Shown here: positions 13,601 through 27,572 of the stretch, one piece after another
Numbering within the stretch: position 1 is the stretch's first letter
Layout of the letters: the number at the start of each line of letters is the position of its first letter
Assembly (NCBI RefSeq): GCF_010183535.1
Contig: NC_071330.1
Coordinates: forward strand, 7,855,717 to 7,919,716
From: Caenorhabditis remanei
Taxonomy: Eukaryota > Nematoda > Chromadorea > Rhabditida > Rhabditidae
DNA: 64,000 nucleotides
Direction: 5' to 3'
The notes under the pieces: model-generated
What the model was told of the DNA's origin: nothing
Seen by the model: only the letters and a program-made list of their open reading frames with translations
Databases searched by the model: none
Program-made: the position numbers and the translations under genes

Positions 13601-16600
13601 TAATTGGTATTTCGAATGCAATCTAATAAAGCATCTGTGAAGAACTTCAAATACACCCGAAAAATAATTAGGACTCTTAAAATAATAAATCAAAAATTGA
13701 ATAACGATGTCATGAATGCAATCCGTCAAATAACGTGTGCCTAATGTCTTCTTCTAATCTCCATATCCACCCCCTTTTGGAATAATACAAAGAGAATTTT
13801 ATCCATTATTCGAGAAGATGAAAGAGACAAATAGGATTATGATATTGGAGAGAAGAACCATATTTTTTGTATAAAAAAGTATGAACAAATGATTATGATG
13901 GTGATAAGTCCAAAGTTCTTTCGTTATTTCAAGAACTAATCCATTGAACTTTCTCATTTTTTAATGAAGTTTTTGCACTTTGAACTGGAATATCTACATA
14001 AATCAGACAGATTTCCAGATGATCTTTTCCAGTACGACCGCCTGATTCCAGGAAGATAAATGTATGTGATTCTGAGTAGATTCATGTATGTATTTATATA
14101 TATTCCGACTACTTAAATGATGATTTCTTCTCAACTTCCTTCGGGCTTTTTTTTTAGAAAAACTCGTAGGATTACGGTAGTTTTTCCGTGCATAATGCGG
14201 ATAAATGTAAATGAGTTAAGAGTGATTTGTGCAAAGAAAGATGAGCTTCCAATTGAAAGATGAAGGGACGAAAAAGTTGCTCGAGGGCTCCAAAAGAGAC
14301 TCACGTGGCTCAGAAGCTCAGAATAAGCATAATGATGATGATGTGCTCTGAGAGCAGTGAGTTTCTTGTTTTTTCGGTTGTTTTTCCTCTTGAGAAATTC
14401 TCTTTTTCTTGTTGTCCAGAAATGATGAAAAGAAGGGACCAACAACTTTATCATGTTTTCTTTGTTTTATTTCAACATGTATTTTATGAAACGAACATTC
14501 AGAAATCAATTATCTGTCTTGATTTCATATTTTATGTACATCGAAAAGAAGATTATTCGGTTGCGCAGGAGCGAAAGTCACTTCAAAGAAAAGTGTGCAT
14601 TTTTAAGCAATAGTCCATTCTCAGAAAAGAAAGTGCTACGACAAAAATAGAAAACTTACTATTTTCAGAGTAGCACTTTAGAAAAATCGATGAATATATG
14701 TATAATACAAAATTGATTTGGCAAAAGTGTCTTCTGGATACCAAATCGAGATTCAGTTACTCAGGTTGCCCTTTTTTATCCTATGATCTGATCTAAAAAA
14801 ACAACAAAATTCCATCCTGTGTCTGCTTTCCATGTTTGACACCCCAACAGAGTGGGCGTGTCCTGTGAGAGCACACGATTTCTGCCTGATCTTTCTTCTG
14901 AAGCCATAAATCATGATACCACGAAAAGCTTAATCAGAACATAACTAAATATAGAAAAGAGAAAAGTGTCCGTGTTTTTGGAGGAGTAAGAGAAGAGAGG
15001 ATAAGCTGTGAAGCGGAAATTGAGTCCAATAAAAAAATTCTGGAGTGCAGCTCACTAAATGAGAAAAAAACCGAGTTGGTTGAATGGAAATAGCCATCGT
15101 CCGGCCGCTCTTTTTCCAAATGGTTTACAGAGACGAAAGTTAAGGAGTGGAGCAGAACAAGTAGGTATACGAAAGTGTATATCATCAAGAGAGAAGGGAA
15201 CACACAAGAATGGAACAACAAATGGTGACAATATTTCAAAAAACGGAAAGTCTGGTGTCCTCCTTCTTCTTTTCTTATCTCTCAACATACACAAATAGTT
15301 GCATTTCCTAGGGCGTCTTTCGTTTTTCTCTCCATTTCTCTTCTCTTTTCCATTCGCTTTCCTCAGTGACTGATGGACCATCGGACACGTCTGTGGCTAG
15401 AGAGTCTTCGAATAGAAGAAGAAGAAGCAGCAGCTGACACTGACACCCTCTTCTCAGCTCATTCCAATGAGAGAAGAAGAAGAAATGCTCTTCATGAGAA
15501 CAACTTGTCAATGAGAGAAAGGGCAAATAACCTTTTCTCTGTTCTTTTTTGGCAACTTTTTCTGTTTTTTTCAAGCAGAGAAACAAGAACTATCCATTCA
15601 GACGAAACAATTTATATCAGAAGAAATAGAAAATAAGGAATCGAACGTCGTAATCAATTTCATTTCCTCAATAAACGCTCGGATGGAAAAGTTACAGTAA
15701 TCTCAGTTTTCTTTGAATATCAACAGAATTTTCAGATACATCTATCAAACAGTTCAATTCCTGAGGGAAATCTCAGAATAAGGCCGATTAACAGCTATCC
15801 AATCATGAATTGCTTCTTTTTTCAACTCGGCCTTGTTGATTCACTAAAACATTCAGAAGTCCAGACACCTAGTAGATTGTAAAAACAGATAAACTCAGAA
15901 ACATTTGGACTTTGGTTACTAAATGCCTTTTTGTGGAATCTTTTGACAAGTTACGTCATGAAACAACGAGAGTGGGTGGAAGTGTATAATGGAACTCTAG
16001 AAAACTGGTTGAAGAGTAGAACAATATTCTCAAGTAGATTCCCTAATAATAGTTATAGTGAATCAGAAAATCCTGAATTTTTGCTTAAAAAAAAGGAATT
16101 TACCGCAACATGGCAACATGGAGAATAAGAGCTCTGAGAAAGGTAATACCTCAAGAACTAAATATGTTGGAAACGTCTGACGAAAGAGAAACAAACTGAT
16201 TATGACAATCATTCGTGTGCTCATTGTCGAATACTATAATGTAGACGTGAAAGAGGGCACGGAGAAACATTAGAATTCTCTCGGGAATTACATAAAAACG
16301 ACAGAAAAGCCAACAAGAGAGAAGGATAGACAAATGAGGAGAACTAAAAAAGGTAAGGAGAAAAATGAACATTTTTGGTTGTGTTTGCATCAAAACTTAT
16401 GACTTTTCTAGAAAATGAAAAGGATCAGAAGCTGTCAGAAATACAGAGGAACTCTGGAAAACGAGTGGGTGGATTCTGAGAGTATCAACGGGCCAAAACT
16501 TTGAAAAATCGCGGGCAAAAGTGTGCTTGATGGATCACTTTCCTGTTTCTTGTTCTGTTTTTTTTCCTAAGAGAGATTAGCTTTTTTCTTCTTTCTTATG

Positions 16601-18779
16601 GTGCATTTTTCTGTGTCGGAGACAATTTGCGAGGCTATTCAACAAAAAAGGAAGTCTGTTGACAAAAAGAGGAAAAAGGAAGCGCATCCAAAATGCACCC
16701 AAAAATCCCGTTTTAGAATGTTTTAGGTTTTAGGAGGACAGCTTTTTCAGCGCCACATCTTCTGAATTATTGATGATTAAAAGGACATTGGGACCTTTAA
16801 TGGGTCGTTTCATGATCGACTCATCTCAACTGATGGAATGGGTTTTAGGGGGGAATGGGAAAGTTTTTGAGAGAAAGGGATGTTCAGGAAGGGAATTTAA
16901 CAGGACAGTTCAATAGCTCTTTTCTATTTACCCGAGGTCAAAACTCCTACCTGAATAAGTTTGGAAAACTAGATTTGTTTTCGTCCAGAACCTTCTCTCC
17001 CAACCCAAGGAATAGTTGTGACTGTGTCCGTATAGAAACGTCGTAATTAAAGCGTTTTCCTCTCAAAGGTTTCAAACGAAATCTCAAATATAGCTGCTGT
17101 GTACTAGATTCTATACGGCTCTAGGAAGATTACGGTAACACTGAAGTACTGTAGCCAAAATAGTCAAAAAGGAATGGTCAATCTCTAGTGCTGACATATC
17201 TAATACAGATAACTCTAAGAGCAAGAACTCACCTATTACTGGATCGCAAATCTTCTAGCAAAATATTGGAAAATTTTCAGGCGTATTGAGAAAGATTTTA
17301 GGAAACATGGTTGCTCTATCGAAGATAAGAACACATATGTTCATTTTCTTTTCCAATAAGTGTTTCTACTAGAAAAACAAAACTCTACTAGAAAAACACG
17401 GGGAAATCGAAAATTCCGCTGGACCGATTAATGCATTTCTATTTTTGGAACCGTTCTCTTTTTCTAAATTTAGATATCCATAATATTTTTCACGTATAGA
17501 CCATCGGAGTTTAATTAAAGCGATAAAGTCGAAAGAACAATATCAATAAAAACGAGATGATGATATTTAGGTGTCCTGCAGTAACTAATATTCATGCGAA
17601 TACCTAATCTCATTATCCTAGTAATCATCAAAAATCAAACGTGCAAAATGAGAAATACAATTCATTCTATCTGAAATAAGACCCAAAAGTGTGCGCGTTT
17701 CAGTAATTGGGCAAATGTAGTTTCTTATTTCTACAATAATTTGACACTTGTGAAAACAGGAAAAAACGAGAAAAAACGGAAATGTAACTACTAAAATTTC
17801 AGATTACCAGGATGTAAACGTATATAGTTATTACTGCAGAAAATGGAAAGAAACCTAGAAAATCTGAAAATCGGGGGAGAGAAGAAATAGGAGAAAAACG
17901 AAAATTGTCATCTTCATGTTCTTCTGGTTCTCCATCGTCATTATATGCTATGAAGCAGCTCCAACAGAGCTCAATAACTCAAAACAAATAAGAAAAGTAT
18001 ATGAGTAGAAATAAAAGTAACACAGGCATAGTCTCTGCGTATCCACTTTGAATCACTATATCTCTTTATTGGAATTGAAAAGGAAAAAGAGCATAAAGTT
18101 TTATGGGAGTGGGAGTGAAAGGAAAAAAGAGACCAACTGACAGATATAGAATGAAGGAAGTAAACGAAGAAGAAGACGGAAAAAAGATGTTGATTAGTTA
18201 ATGAGGACTGAAAATCGGTAATGAATGAATCAAAGGTCTTTGAATTCTTTGAACTATTCATGCTCTTCTTATCCAAATACTTAGATATCATTCAAGAATT
18301 TGAGCTTAATGCCTTCAGAGTATTACTTCTCAATGCTGGAAGTGTGGATAGTTTTGACTTTGAAACAATCTTCATTCAGTTTCCAATAGTTATCATGCCA
18401 AACTGAACAAGCCGCTCCACAACAATTGAAAATCGAAATGATGCATGTTGTTGTATTGTTAGATTTACAATTAGTGATAGAAGTCGTGATCTCTACCGAC
18501 GTTGTCCGTTGTGGGAGATTCTCGGTAAATAAAACCAGTACAACCGACTTTACATTGTTGTTCTGGAATTTGAAAATGCAAAACAAATTTGAAAAAGATG
18601 ATTTCGAGAACATTGCTTTGTGATGGTATTTGGTTTAGATCTCTGATTAATTTTCTCATTTTGTATTACCGTTTTATGAGAACCAAATATTTATTGGCAA
18701 TACGATTTTAACAATCGATTTTCAATTTTAACATTTTTTCATGAACTGCGGACATGGTTAAAAGTTGAATTTGGGGTTA
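4683..18779. other. Long intergenic or far-upstream region, no gene recognised
   Basis: About 14 kb of AT-rich DNA between the leftward receptor gene and rightward rbf-1. Many open frames of 60-110 codons exist on both strands, but none chains into a splice-consistent gene or shows a known domain. The least bad are two adjacent plus-strand frames at 6428-6616 (a hydrophobic start SYFITIIIVGSW) and 6656-6862. Purine-rich runs are common. The motif GATTACGGTA occurs at about 7423, 14169 and 17131. The tract probably holds regulatory DNA, and perhaps small 5' exons, for both flanking neuronal genes. Confidence 0.5.
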
Positions 18780-18821
18780 CTACAAATGAGAGCTGTCACA
18801 GTAATTACTGCTACAGGTAAA

Positions 18822-19035
18822 AACAGAGAAATGAGAACTGTAGCAAATCAGAACTGCTGTAGATGAGAACTAACTTGTAATAGGTTTATTTGCGAGCTCA
18901 CATTACGAACAACGGTTTAGTGTTGTAATTTTATAATATTCTAAATTGATTTTTTCGTTTTTTGTATCTTGCGATCCACCACAAGTTAATTCCCATCTGT
19001 AACAGCTCTTATTTGTTACAGTTCTCAATTCTCTT
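18822..19035. repeat. Degenerate foldback (inverted repeat) element
   Basis: The arm near 18825-18872 (AACTGTAGCAAATCAGAACT and flanks) is an imperfect reverse complement of the arm near 18988-19035 (AGCTCTTATTTGTTACAGTT and flanks), around an AT-rich loop. This is the shape of an old non-autonomous inverted-repeat transposon. Confidence 0.55.
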
Positions 19036-21823
19036 GTTCTAATTTGTACCATTCTTTTTGTTTAGTACTTCCAAAAATTGATGTGCTGAAATAAAAAACC
19101 ACGGTTCGAGACTTCAAGACTCTGATATTATAGAAGATGTCTTGGAAAATCACTGAATTTTGAATACGATGTGTAAAAATCAGATGAGTTTTTCTGTCGT
19201 ACGATTCTTGCTTTTTTTCAAAATCGATTTTTATAAACTATTGCAGGTAAAGTTCTTTTATATCGCTCCCAATTTTTTGAATTTGAGCCGATATCCGGTA
19301 TAAGTATCTCGTTTTTTATGTGGAATGTTGTTAGGTTATTTGATGTATGTGAGGAGCTCTCTTAATACCCGCATTACTACAGTTGAGGAACATATTTCAG
19401 CTCTCCGTGAGGATCGGAGACCTACGTTTAACCAGTGTCTTATTTCAACATTAGATTCGTTTACTACTTTCAGCACATTTTCAATTGCATGCGGAAAACA
19501 GATTGTATGAATTTGTGTGTCAACAATTCCTCGATTTTTTCGAGTTTACCTTACTTCTTTTACAGAAACAAAAAATACATATCTGAAAAAAGGCCATCAA
19601 TTCCTAATTGCACCTTACACATTTGCTCTTTCGTGTCACTAGACATGGCCTAAACAGAAACCTATCCATCAAAAAATGCCGCACTATCATTTAGTCAGAG
19701 AATGAAGACCTCTCTATTTTCTGCTTTTCCATGGCGGTATTCAGTGAAGAAAAGCTGAAAATCAGTAGGATGATCAAGCTTACTTTTGTTTTCTTACACC
19801 AGCATTTTCTTATTTGAAGAAGGACAAGAAATCCTTTTTTCTGGGAACAAAACCGCCCCTCTATCTCTCTTTTCTGTGTTTTTCAGGCTGCCAACATCGA
19901 GTCCTTTCTCTCAAAATGACCCTATTCAATTCAAATCTTCTGGGAGCATCATCCATTTCTCTTTTCTCTTTTTTGTTAGTTTTCTATAAGATGACAATTA
20001 TTTGAATCATCTGAAGTCTGTCAGAATCCAAGAAGATATGATAACATGAACCTATTTTCATTCAGAAAAATACCAAATTCATCCAGTAGTCATAAGGAAC
20101 ACGTTTGAACTAGTATTCGAACATATTTTTAACGGAAAAAACATCAGGAAATTAGATCATCCTACTTCTTCCTACAACATCATTTCTGACTTTTTCTTAA
20201 AGTTTTTTCGACTTGTCTGCCTAGTTCAAACATTTTTTGGTTTCTTAGGAATATTTATTCTATGGAACTGATTATCAAAAAAGAAATTATAGCCTTCAAG
20301 TTTGATGAGAGTTCAGAGTCCCACTTCAATAATTGTCAAGGATCAGGACTATTTTTGATATGCAAATTCAAAACTCAAAAGTTGAAACCGATTTTATTAA
20401 AAAAGCTCAAAAATAAGTTAATAATAATTATATTTTTACTCAAATAGAGACATCATAAATCTTGAATAATGAGAGAATAAGCGTTCTCTCTTATTCTCAT
20501 TTCACCTGCTAATTTTCATTCCATGATACAATGATACCAATATATATTTGTTTACTTTCCTCTCTTATTGTGACTCTGTCAACTTCCGAGCTGAAAATTA
20601 TTCTCCCATCAGATCTTCTGACCAATTATTCTCATCCAATAAATGCATATCTTTAACTCAATCTTCTAGCCTCTTCCAGATCAAGAGTTCCAGATCTAAT
20701 CCCTCTGAGAAATGTGAAGATTCAAACCAGAGGCGAAGAAGATCCGTGAGAGGATTACGACCACAATATTCTCCAGTATTTCTCTTCTCTCTCAACCCAA
20801 CCAACTCGTCATTTTTCCACATTTTCTCATCCGAACGGCGAACGGATTTTCGTGGTTTTTGTCGCCTTTTTGTCTGAAAAGAAGACGAACAAGTTCAAAA
20901 CACATACACAATATTCAACACTCGAGAATCCACTGATTTCACTCTAGAATACTCACAAGTACCTTCTGAACAAGCTCTTCTTTCCTCGGCCAACGACTCT
21001 AACGAATTCGAAACACTGACAAAAAAAGAGAACACAATTTGTTTTTCCGGTTTTTCGAAGCCGTCGAATCGAACGAAATTGACGCCAAAGTGCTCGTTTT
21101 TTCGTCGTCCTTCATTCCTTTTTCTTTCGTTATTCCCATTTATATCTCTTCTTTTTTATTCTTATTTCATCGTTAAGTCTAGAAAAATGGAAAAAGTTTT
21201 ATGGAAAAGACCAATTATCTCTTTCTTTTTGCCCAATTATAGATCTCACCAAGTTTGAATTTCATAAAAGTTCTCCCGCTTTTATTCTATATTTCTGTTA
21301 TTTTGGTTTACTCACTCCAAATCAATTTCAAGGTAATCTAGGTGTCTACAACAATTTATAAAATGAATCAAAAAGAATTCTTTTGATGGAAAAATTGAAA
21401 ATGTTTGATATAATATTTCAAAAGAAAACAACTTGTCAATCAAGTAAAACCCTTCGCTTTCTTTCAATTTTTCAGTCTTATCTTCCCTTTTTTACCCGAA
21501 TACATTCACATTTCTGAGTAATCCATAAATCTCATCAGATTATCTTTTCTTCTGTTTATTGAAAATATCACTTGATCTCTCTATAACATTCCAATGTTCC
21601 CTCCTGATTATTTTTCAAAAATCGTCATAGTTTCCGAATCAGTCAAAACTTGAAATTATATTTTTTGCCGATGTTCCTCAAATCTATATCTTCGATTTCA
21701 TATAACCAAGAGTACTTTTCAAAAATAAGTTTGCAGACATAAAATTGCCTTATATTCAACAATAAAAAGGAAGTTTCGGGGAAGGAGCAGAAATAGTGCA
21801 AACACCTTGAAGAAAGCCAAGCC
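19036..21823. other. Intergenic, no gene seen
   Basis: AT-rich and pyrimidine-rich on the plus strand. A small hairpin with GAATAAG/CTTATTC-type arms lies at 20469-20500. No exon chain was found. Confidence 0.5.
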
Positions 21824-21911
21824 ATGGAACGACCAGCAAGTTTGACGGATTTACCAAAAGGACGTAAATTGCTCCGTTTGTCGAGGCGGAATAAGACGCA
21901 GTTAAAGTTAG
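21824..21911 (+). CDS. rbf-1: Candidate distal alternative first exon of rbf-1
   Basis: ATG at 21824 opens 29 codons plus one base, starting MERPASLTDLPKG and continuing through a basic helix (KLLRLSRRNKTQLKL), ending at donor G|GTCAGTTG at 21911/21912. An in-frame TAG at 21794-21796 fixes this ATG as the first. The exit phase (1) matches the acceptors of the rbf-1 exons at 30244 and 46457, so it can splice in frame to either. Composition is more protein-like than the surrounding frames. Ownership by rbf-1 is inferred from strand, phase and absence of another gene in between; it might be a chance open frame. Confidence 0.45.
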
Positions 21912-24900
21912 GTCAGTTGGAAAGAATGAATAAAAACATTTACTTTCTTAAGAGATAATTTTTGAGAAATTTCCTATTTCATTTTGTCAATTTTTGTTCA
22001 GTACTTGTAATCTATACCATGATGTTTCGTTTTAAAACTTTGAAATTTAGAAATAAGTTTTCCCCACATATTCCAAGCTTTAAATTTTAAAAGTATACTC
22101 GCATTGGCTCGCGTTTTCAGACGTAATCATTCTTGTATTGGATATCATGTAGACATAATAAATATGATATCAAATGGAAAATCTTTTACCAAACCATAAA
22201 AAGTTGAGAACCTCCGAGCTATCTGATAGTAAAAATAGGAAAAAACGTCATATCGGGATGGGAAATACGATGGAAAATTGGAGGAAATTAGACGAAGTCG
22301 ATGACAAGTAGAGCGTGAGAATCCATACATTTGTGTCAAAAAACGAGTAGAAATTGATGAGAAAACAAAGATTAAATTGCTGTGTTCTGACCTTTGTACT
22401 CTCTTTTTCTAAACTTATATTACGTGAAAATTGAGTTCTTTTTCCTTTTTTCTTCTTCCTTTTACTTCATCTTTCTTCTTCTTCTACTTCTTCCAATGCA
22501 ACTCTCGGGAATTCTAATTAGGCACTTTTTCTCTCTTTCCTAGAACTTGAAGCTTCAACATCTTCCTTCAAGACGTCCTTTTTCTCGAAATTATTTGAGA
22601 ATCCGAGAAATTGGACACCTTGTGAAATCGAAAATTCATATTTTCTACCTAGTTTCCAGTTCACCTTTCAATGGTTATTCTTTCTTTGTATTTACTTACT
22701 GATCTTTTATTTTTCCTCGATAATCATTTTCTAGATTGTGTTCCAATTACCCAGAATATTTTGATACTTTCTTCATCATGTCATCACCAAAATGTAATGG
22801 ATCGCTTTAACTTATTATAGTATATTATCTTTACTTGTGTAACCTGTTTTTCCTTCCAAGAAAAAGTTGTGTTTGTGCCGGGACAAGACATCTCGAAACC
22901 CAAAGTATTTCACAGTATTTCCGTTGTCATTGAATCTGAAAGAAAAATGAATCGCACTCTTTGCATCTGAAGACAAGTTCTTGTAATAAATATATTTAAG
23001 TTTCCGAAATTAAATTACCGCAACACCGCTCAACTCCAGACACCACAACACTTTCTTTCCCACCAACCAACGTCTTCTCATTTCTTGTTTTCTCTGTTTC
23101 CCTCTTCTTTTTTCTTTCAGAATCCGTGAGACGGGCTTCTAAAAAAAATAAGGAGATAACGTCTTCGAAATGAAAGTTAGAATACTTTTAGTCTTTTTTC
23201 GACAAATTTTCTTTCTTGTCTTTCCTCTCTATCTCAAAATTCAATTTGAGTCAACTGAACGCTTCGGAGAAAAAAGTGCTTTGATTCAATGACCTTTTCA
23301 TGTGAAGCCCTCAGAAGTTTCCATTGTTTCTTCTGGGATTTTGCTGATTTGATTCTTGTTCAGTTATTTTTTCATACTGTTCGACATTTATTCAAACACC
23401 TTATTGCAATTTTCAGATATATCGTCTGGCATGCCGTTTCTATCAAGGCCAGCGTCCAGTACCAGTTTGGGTGAGTCTTTTAATTCTCAATTCTCAAAAA
23501 TTGAAATATTGGAGAAAAAGTCTGAAAATTAGTAGAACTAACGAGAAAATCTTCAAAAATCAAGCAGGATAATGCGCAAATTCAGGTTTTCAAAAACCTT
23601 TTCCTGTAACCCAAATTTCCTTCCCCAATCTTTTGAGCCACCCTGATTCTCTCAAAGAATCGAAAAATACTCGTTCCGTCTCGAATCGTATTCTCACAAA
23701 ATTTGTAGTACCTTATTATGAATTAATTCTGCGAAAAACGGAATTCTGGATAGAAATAAGAAAACGAAAACATCTAATTTTGATAGTTTGTATCCTTAAC
23801 ATTGCTTTCATTCCAACTGAAATATTGCTTCCTGTTATTTATTCCCAAAAAAACAGGAAAATACGCATTTTTGCATTTGTCATCCGGAAAGTAATGGTCG
23901 AAGAAGCAACTGGACTTCTTATTTTTTGTAAAGTTTTATTATTTCTCGTGGTCCCGTGGAACACTGAAAAAATGAAATTTTATTCGTTTTAGATTCAATT
24001 AAACTAGAATGAAGTTTTGTAATCTGTTGTCCACGTTAAAAAATCAGAAAAACTCCAAAAAAGTTATTTGGATCTGGCCACATCTTCAGTACGTCAGAAC
24101 ACAATCTGGTAAAATGTCAGGCAACAATTTTTGGCTCGTGGGAAAGAAAACAATATTTCTTGTTTCTTTTCTTAAATTCTCCTGTTCTAGTTGTAAAGTA
24201 TGGCTTCGATTTCTTGACATTCATATAGTTTATTTCTTGATAAAATCGTAACAATCAGTGTTTTATTAGATACACTCAGACATAGAAATAGTTTTAAAGC
24301 ATCATTAAATATAGGATTTTCAAGTAAATGATTCCAATCTTCTCGGATCGAGTTACTTCGAGAATTCTCCGAATGAAACCTTAATTTAGAAACATCATTG
24401 TGACTTCATTATCATTAAGAGTGATTATAATAAGAAAATGAGAGATTAAGCCCCCGATATTCACTTTTAGATTAGCTTTTCATTTTGACCTAGGATTATC
24501 GGATATCATATAGTAGATGACGTGTTGAGGTAAGAATGCAATGTTTTGAAAAGGATGGGAACCGACATTTCGAATTAAATTGAAATCCTACAAATCAGGA
24601 AACACAAACGGATGACGTGGTTGAGAAGTATGCAGTTGTAAATACAGAAATCGTGGGGGTAATCTCACTGTCGCTTATTTCGGGCATAATTAAGGAATTC
24701 AAACATTACGTTATGAAAGTTACAATACTGTCTCAGGAGAAGTATTTCTATCTTCGTCATTTCCATCAGAAACTCTCCTTTTCCCGAAAAAAAATGGCTG
24801 TCTTCTGGTGAATGTGGTAGAATAAAAGCACCTCTGCTACTCCCGACCGCCCGTGAATTTCTTATTAATAGATAGAGAAAAGAAGACTTTTTCCCCTTTT

Positions 24901-27572
24901 TTCTTCTCTGTCGTCATCGTCATTTTTTCCATTTCCCTTTGATCCTCCGTTAAACTTTACTTTCCTTTCTTGATTTTTTCTTTCCAAAAGTCATGTTCTG
25001 AAGAGATTCGTTCTTTCATCTAAACGTATTCATCTACTCATGCTCATTCATCAACCAAACTCTTATTATTATCCTTCTTCAGTTGCTGTTGGACACGATT
25101 GAGGACTGGATCATATGGGTATGTGACAGGAGAAAACATGGCTGGTGATTTATATGTTCAGACGAGGCAACTTCTCTTGAAACAGAATTCTTGAAATTAG
25201 ATACGATTGGAATCGGCAATATAAAAGTCAGAGCACTAGTTTCTGGTGTAAAATATCTAGATTCTGACTAGGAGAAATAATGAAAACATTTCAGCAGAGT
25301 TTCAAAAATTCCAATAGTTTCAGATGAGCCGTCCACAGTAATTCAATAATTCATCAAATCAATCTCTCTGATTCAAATAAGTTGTGCTGGTTATGAGCAT
25401 AAACACAAAATGATTTCAGATTTTAACTGAACATTTTCCCAATAATTCGATCAAACACATATGTTTTATTTCGAACAAGTATCAAATTGAAAATAAAAAG
25501 CACGAAGTACGAAATGAAAGGAAACGAATCTAGTGAGTCAAGTATATAGTGACAATATCATTTACAGTTTGAGAATTTCCTCTGATAATTTTGATAAGCC
25601 GGCTGATAGAGAAAGCTGAAATAATCCAGATCATATTTCCAGTAGTTTTGTAACCTTGATATCCAATTAGGTTCAAAAAGTGTCGAATCGGAACCATATC
25701 TATCAATCACTTCGTACTCTTCTGGTCCCACTTCATGAAAGAATTCTCTCTAAACTCAAAATTAAAAAATATCTCGAATAAGGATAACGGCAAAAAGGTC
25801 AGCGAGTAAAATGAGTCGTTTCTTTTTTCTTTTTCTCATAGACGAAAAATTATTTATGAAGGTATACATGTCGTATTGTTTATGATACACATTCTCCTTC
25901 TATTTTCTATTTTTTCTTATTTTTAATTCCACAAAAAGTTCTCCATCTAAATACTACTGAAATTATTTCAAAATCTTTCGAAACCTTTCAAGCGATCCCC
26001 AAAAAAAAGATGATGATGCTCTTCTATAGAGCAAAAAAACGTTTGAAAATGTTTTATAGGCCATTCGGTTCCGGCAAACATTCATGTGATACCGAATTCG
26101 TTTCACTAGTTTAAGACACTTTGTCTTTTTCGAATGCTTTCATTTTTTGCCACGTCATCTGTCATTTTTGAATCAAGTACATGTATCCTCACATTTTTAG
26201 TTCGGAGTGTATACGTGCCACATTAAATTGTCAACGTTTCGTTGAAAAAAAAGGAGAAAAAAGAATAAACGTAGGATGAGCAGATATTGAAGTTGACAAA
26301 CTTAATGTGACGTTTTGATCAAGAGTTCTCAGTGTACCTTTTTCAAAATAGAAAAGGAATGAACGTATCGGTTTTGACAAGATCTGGAGACTACTCGGTG
26401 CCGCTTTAAATTTTTAAAATCCAAGAGACCTTTTAAAGGCTATTAAGAAGAATCCGTCACTCGGAATTTACTAGACTTCTGGAGGGTTCGCATCTTGAAA
26501 CGAGAAGTTCTTCAAAAATCAATTCACCTTTTGGGAAGGACGCCTCACTGTCAAGTATTGAGCCAATGAACAACATCCGAATGTTGTCTTTCTTCAACAG
26601 AGTCTCCGACTGAGTTGTGTGGGCTCATTTCACCTGCTGATTTTTGAAAATGACGAAAAAAGAATCAAGAATTTCGCGTCATTCAAAAACTGAATTTTTA
26701 AAATTCAAAAGCGGGAAGAGGTTACACTGGGAAGTCCGCAAGATTACAAAAGCATGTCCATAGTGCCTAGGTGCAGGGATCTGGAAGATACTGTTTTTCG
26801 TGATAGAACTAGTTGGAATAGACTGGGAAGTGCTTGCTTAAAATTCTTGGAATATTTTCAACAATACGAAAGTTATAGCAGCAATCAAATCTTGGTTTCG
26901 TAGTGTTTTGATAATTTTTGAAATGAAAATAAGAATCAAAAGAAATAAATGGAATAACCTTTCCTCCCTGGAGTATTTCTCGAGGGAAATATACGTAGAT
27001 TGCACCAAAGTATCTGCTTTTTCTTCTTTTTCTTATTTCTTCCAGTACACGGATACTCTTCTTCTTCTTCTTCTTCTTCTCATTTTCATTTCATCGTCCT
27101 CATCTCATCATCTTCATCACGCTTCTCCTAGACTCTCCTCCTCCTACTCCACCGAATAATTAATCCGTGAGGCGAATACATATATATTCATTCATAGAGA
27201 CGCGGCGACAGGGCGCCAGAACTCTGCGTCTCTTTGTGTGCTCCAAGGAGAGGAAAGTGGGCGGAGCCACGGGAACAGGGGGCTTCCACCACGCCCCATC
27301 ACACAATCTAGAAGAGAGACTTGTTGGTGTGAAGCTGCTGTTGGAGAGCTGCTCCCTCTCAATCGGAGAAGTTTATTTTATTGGAGACTGTTTTTATTTT
27401 TGTGGAGTAAAAAATCACCGGTTGACAGGTGATCCTGAGTCATTCTTTTCCAACCTACAGCTGATTTTCTTCACGTCTTCTAAATCTCGTTCTATTTTTC
27501 CTTGTCTATATATTCTGATGAAGAGAGGAACACCTTCATCATCAGCCACATCGTCGTCGTTCATATGCAAAA
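21912..27572 (+). other. Non-coding: candidate rbf-1 intron, then upstream region of the long isoform
   Basis: No exon is seen on either strand. The last 550 bases look like a promoter and 5' UTR: a (CTT)n/(CTC)n pyrimidine tract at 27057-27080, TTTGTGTGCTCCAA at 27233-27246, AGTGGGCGGAGC at 27256-27267, and a CACGCCCC box at about 27290-27297. The frame at 27167-27604 has no ATG and overlaps the real start exon in another frame. Confidence 0.5.

Noticed and set aside
16118..16142. MENKSSEK plus donor GTAATACC as a further rbf-1 first exon
   Set aside because: Only eight codons, an ordinary donor, and no promoter or acceptor signal nearby.
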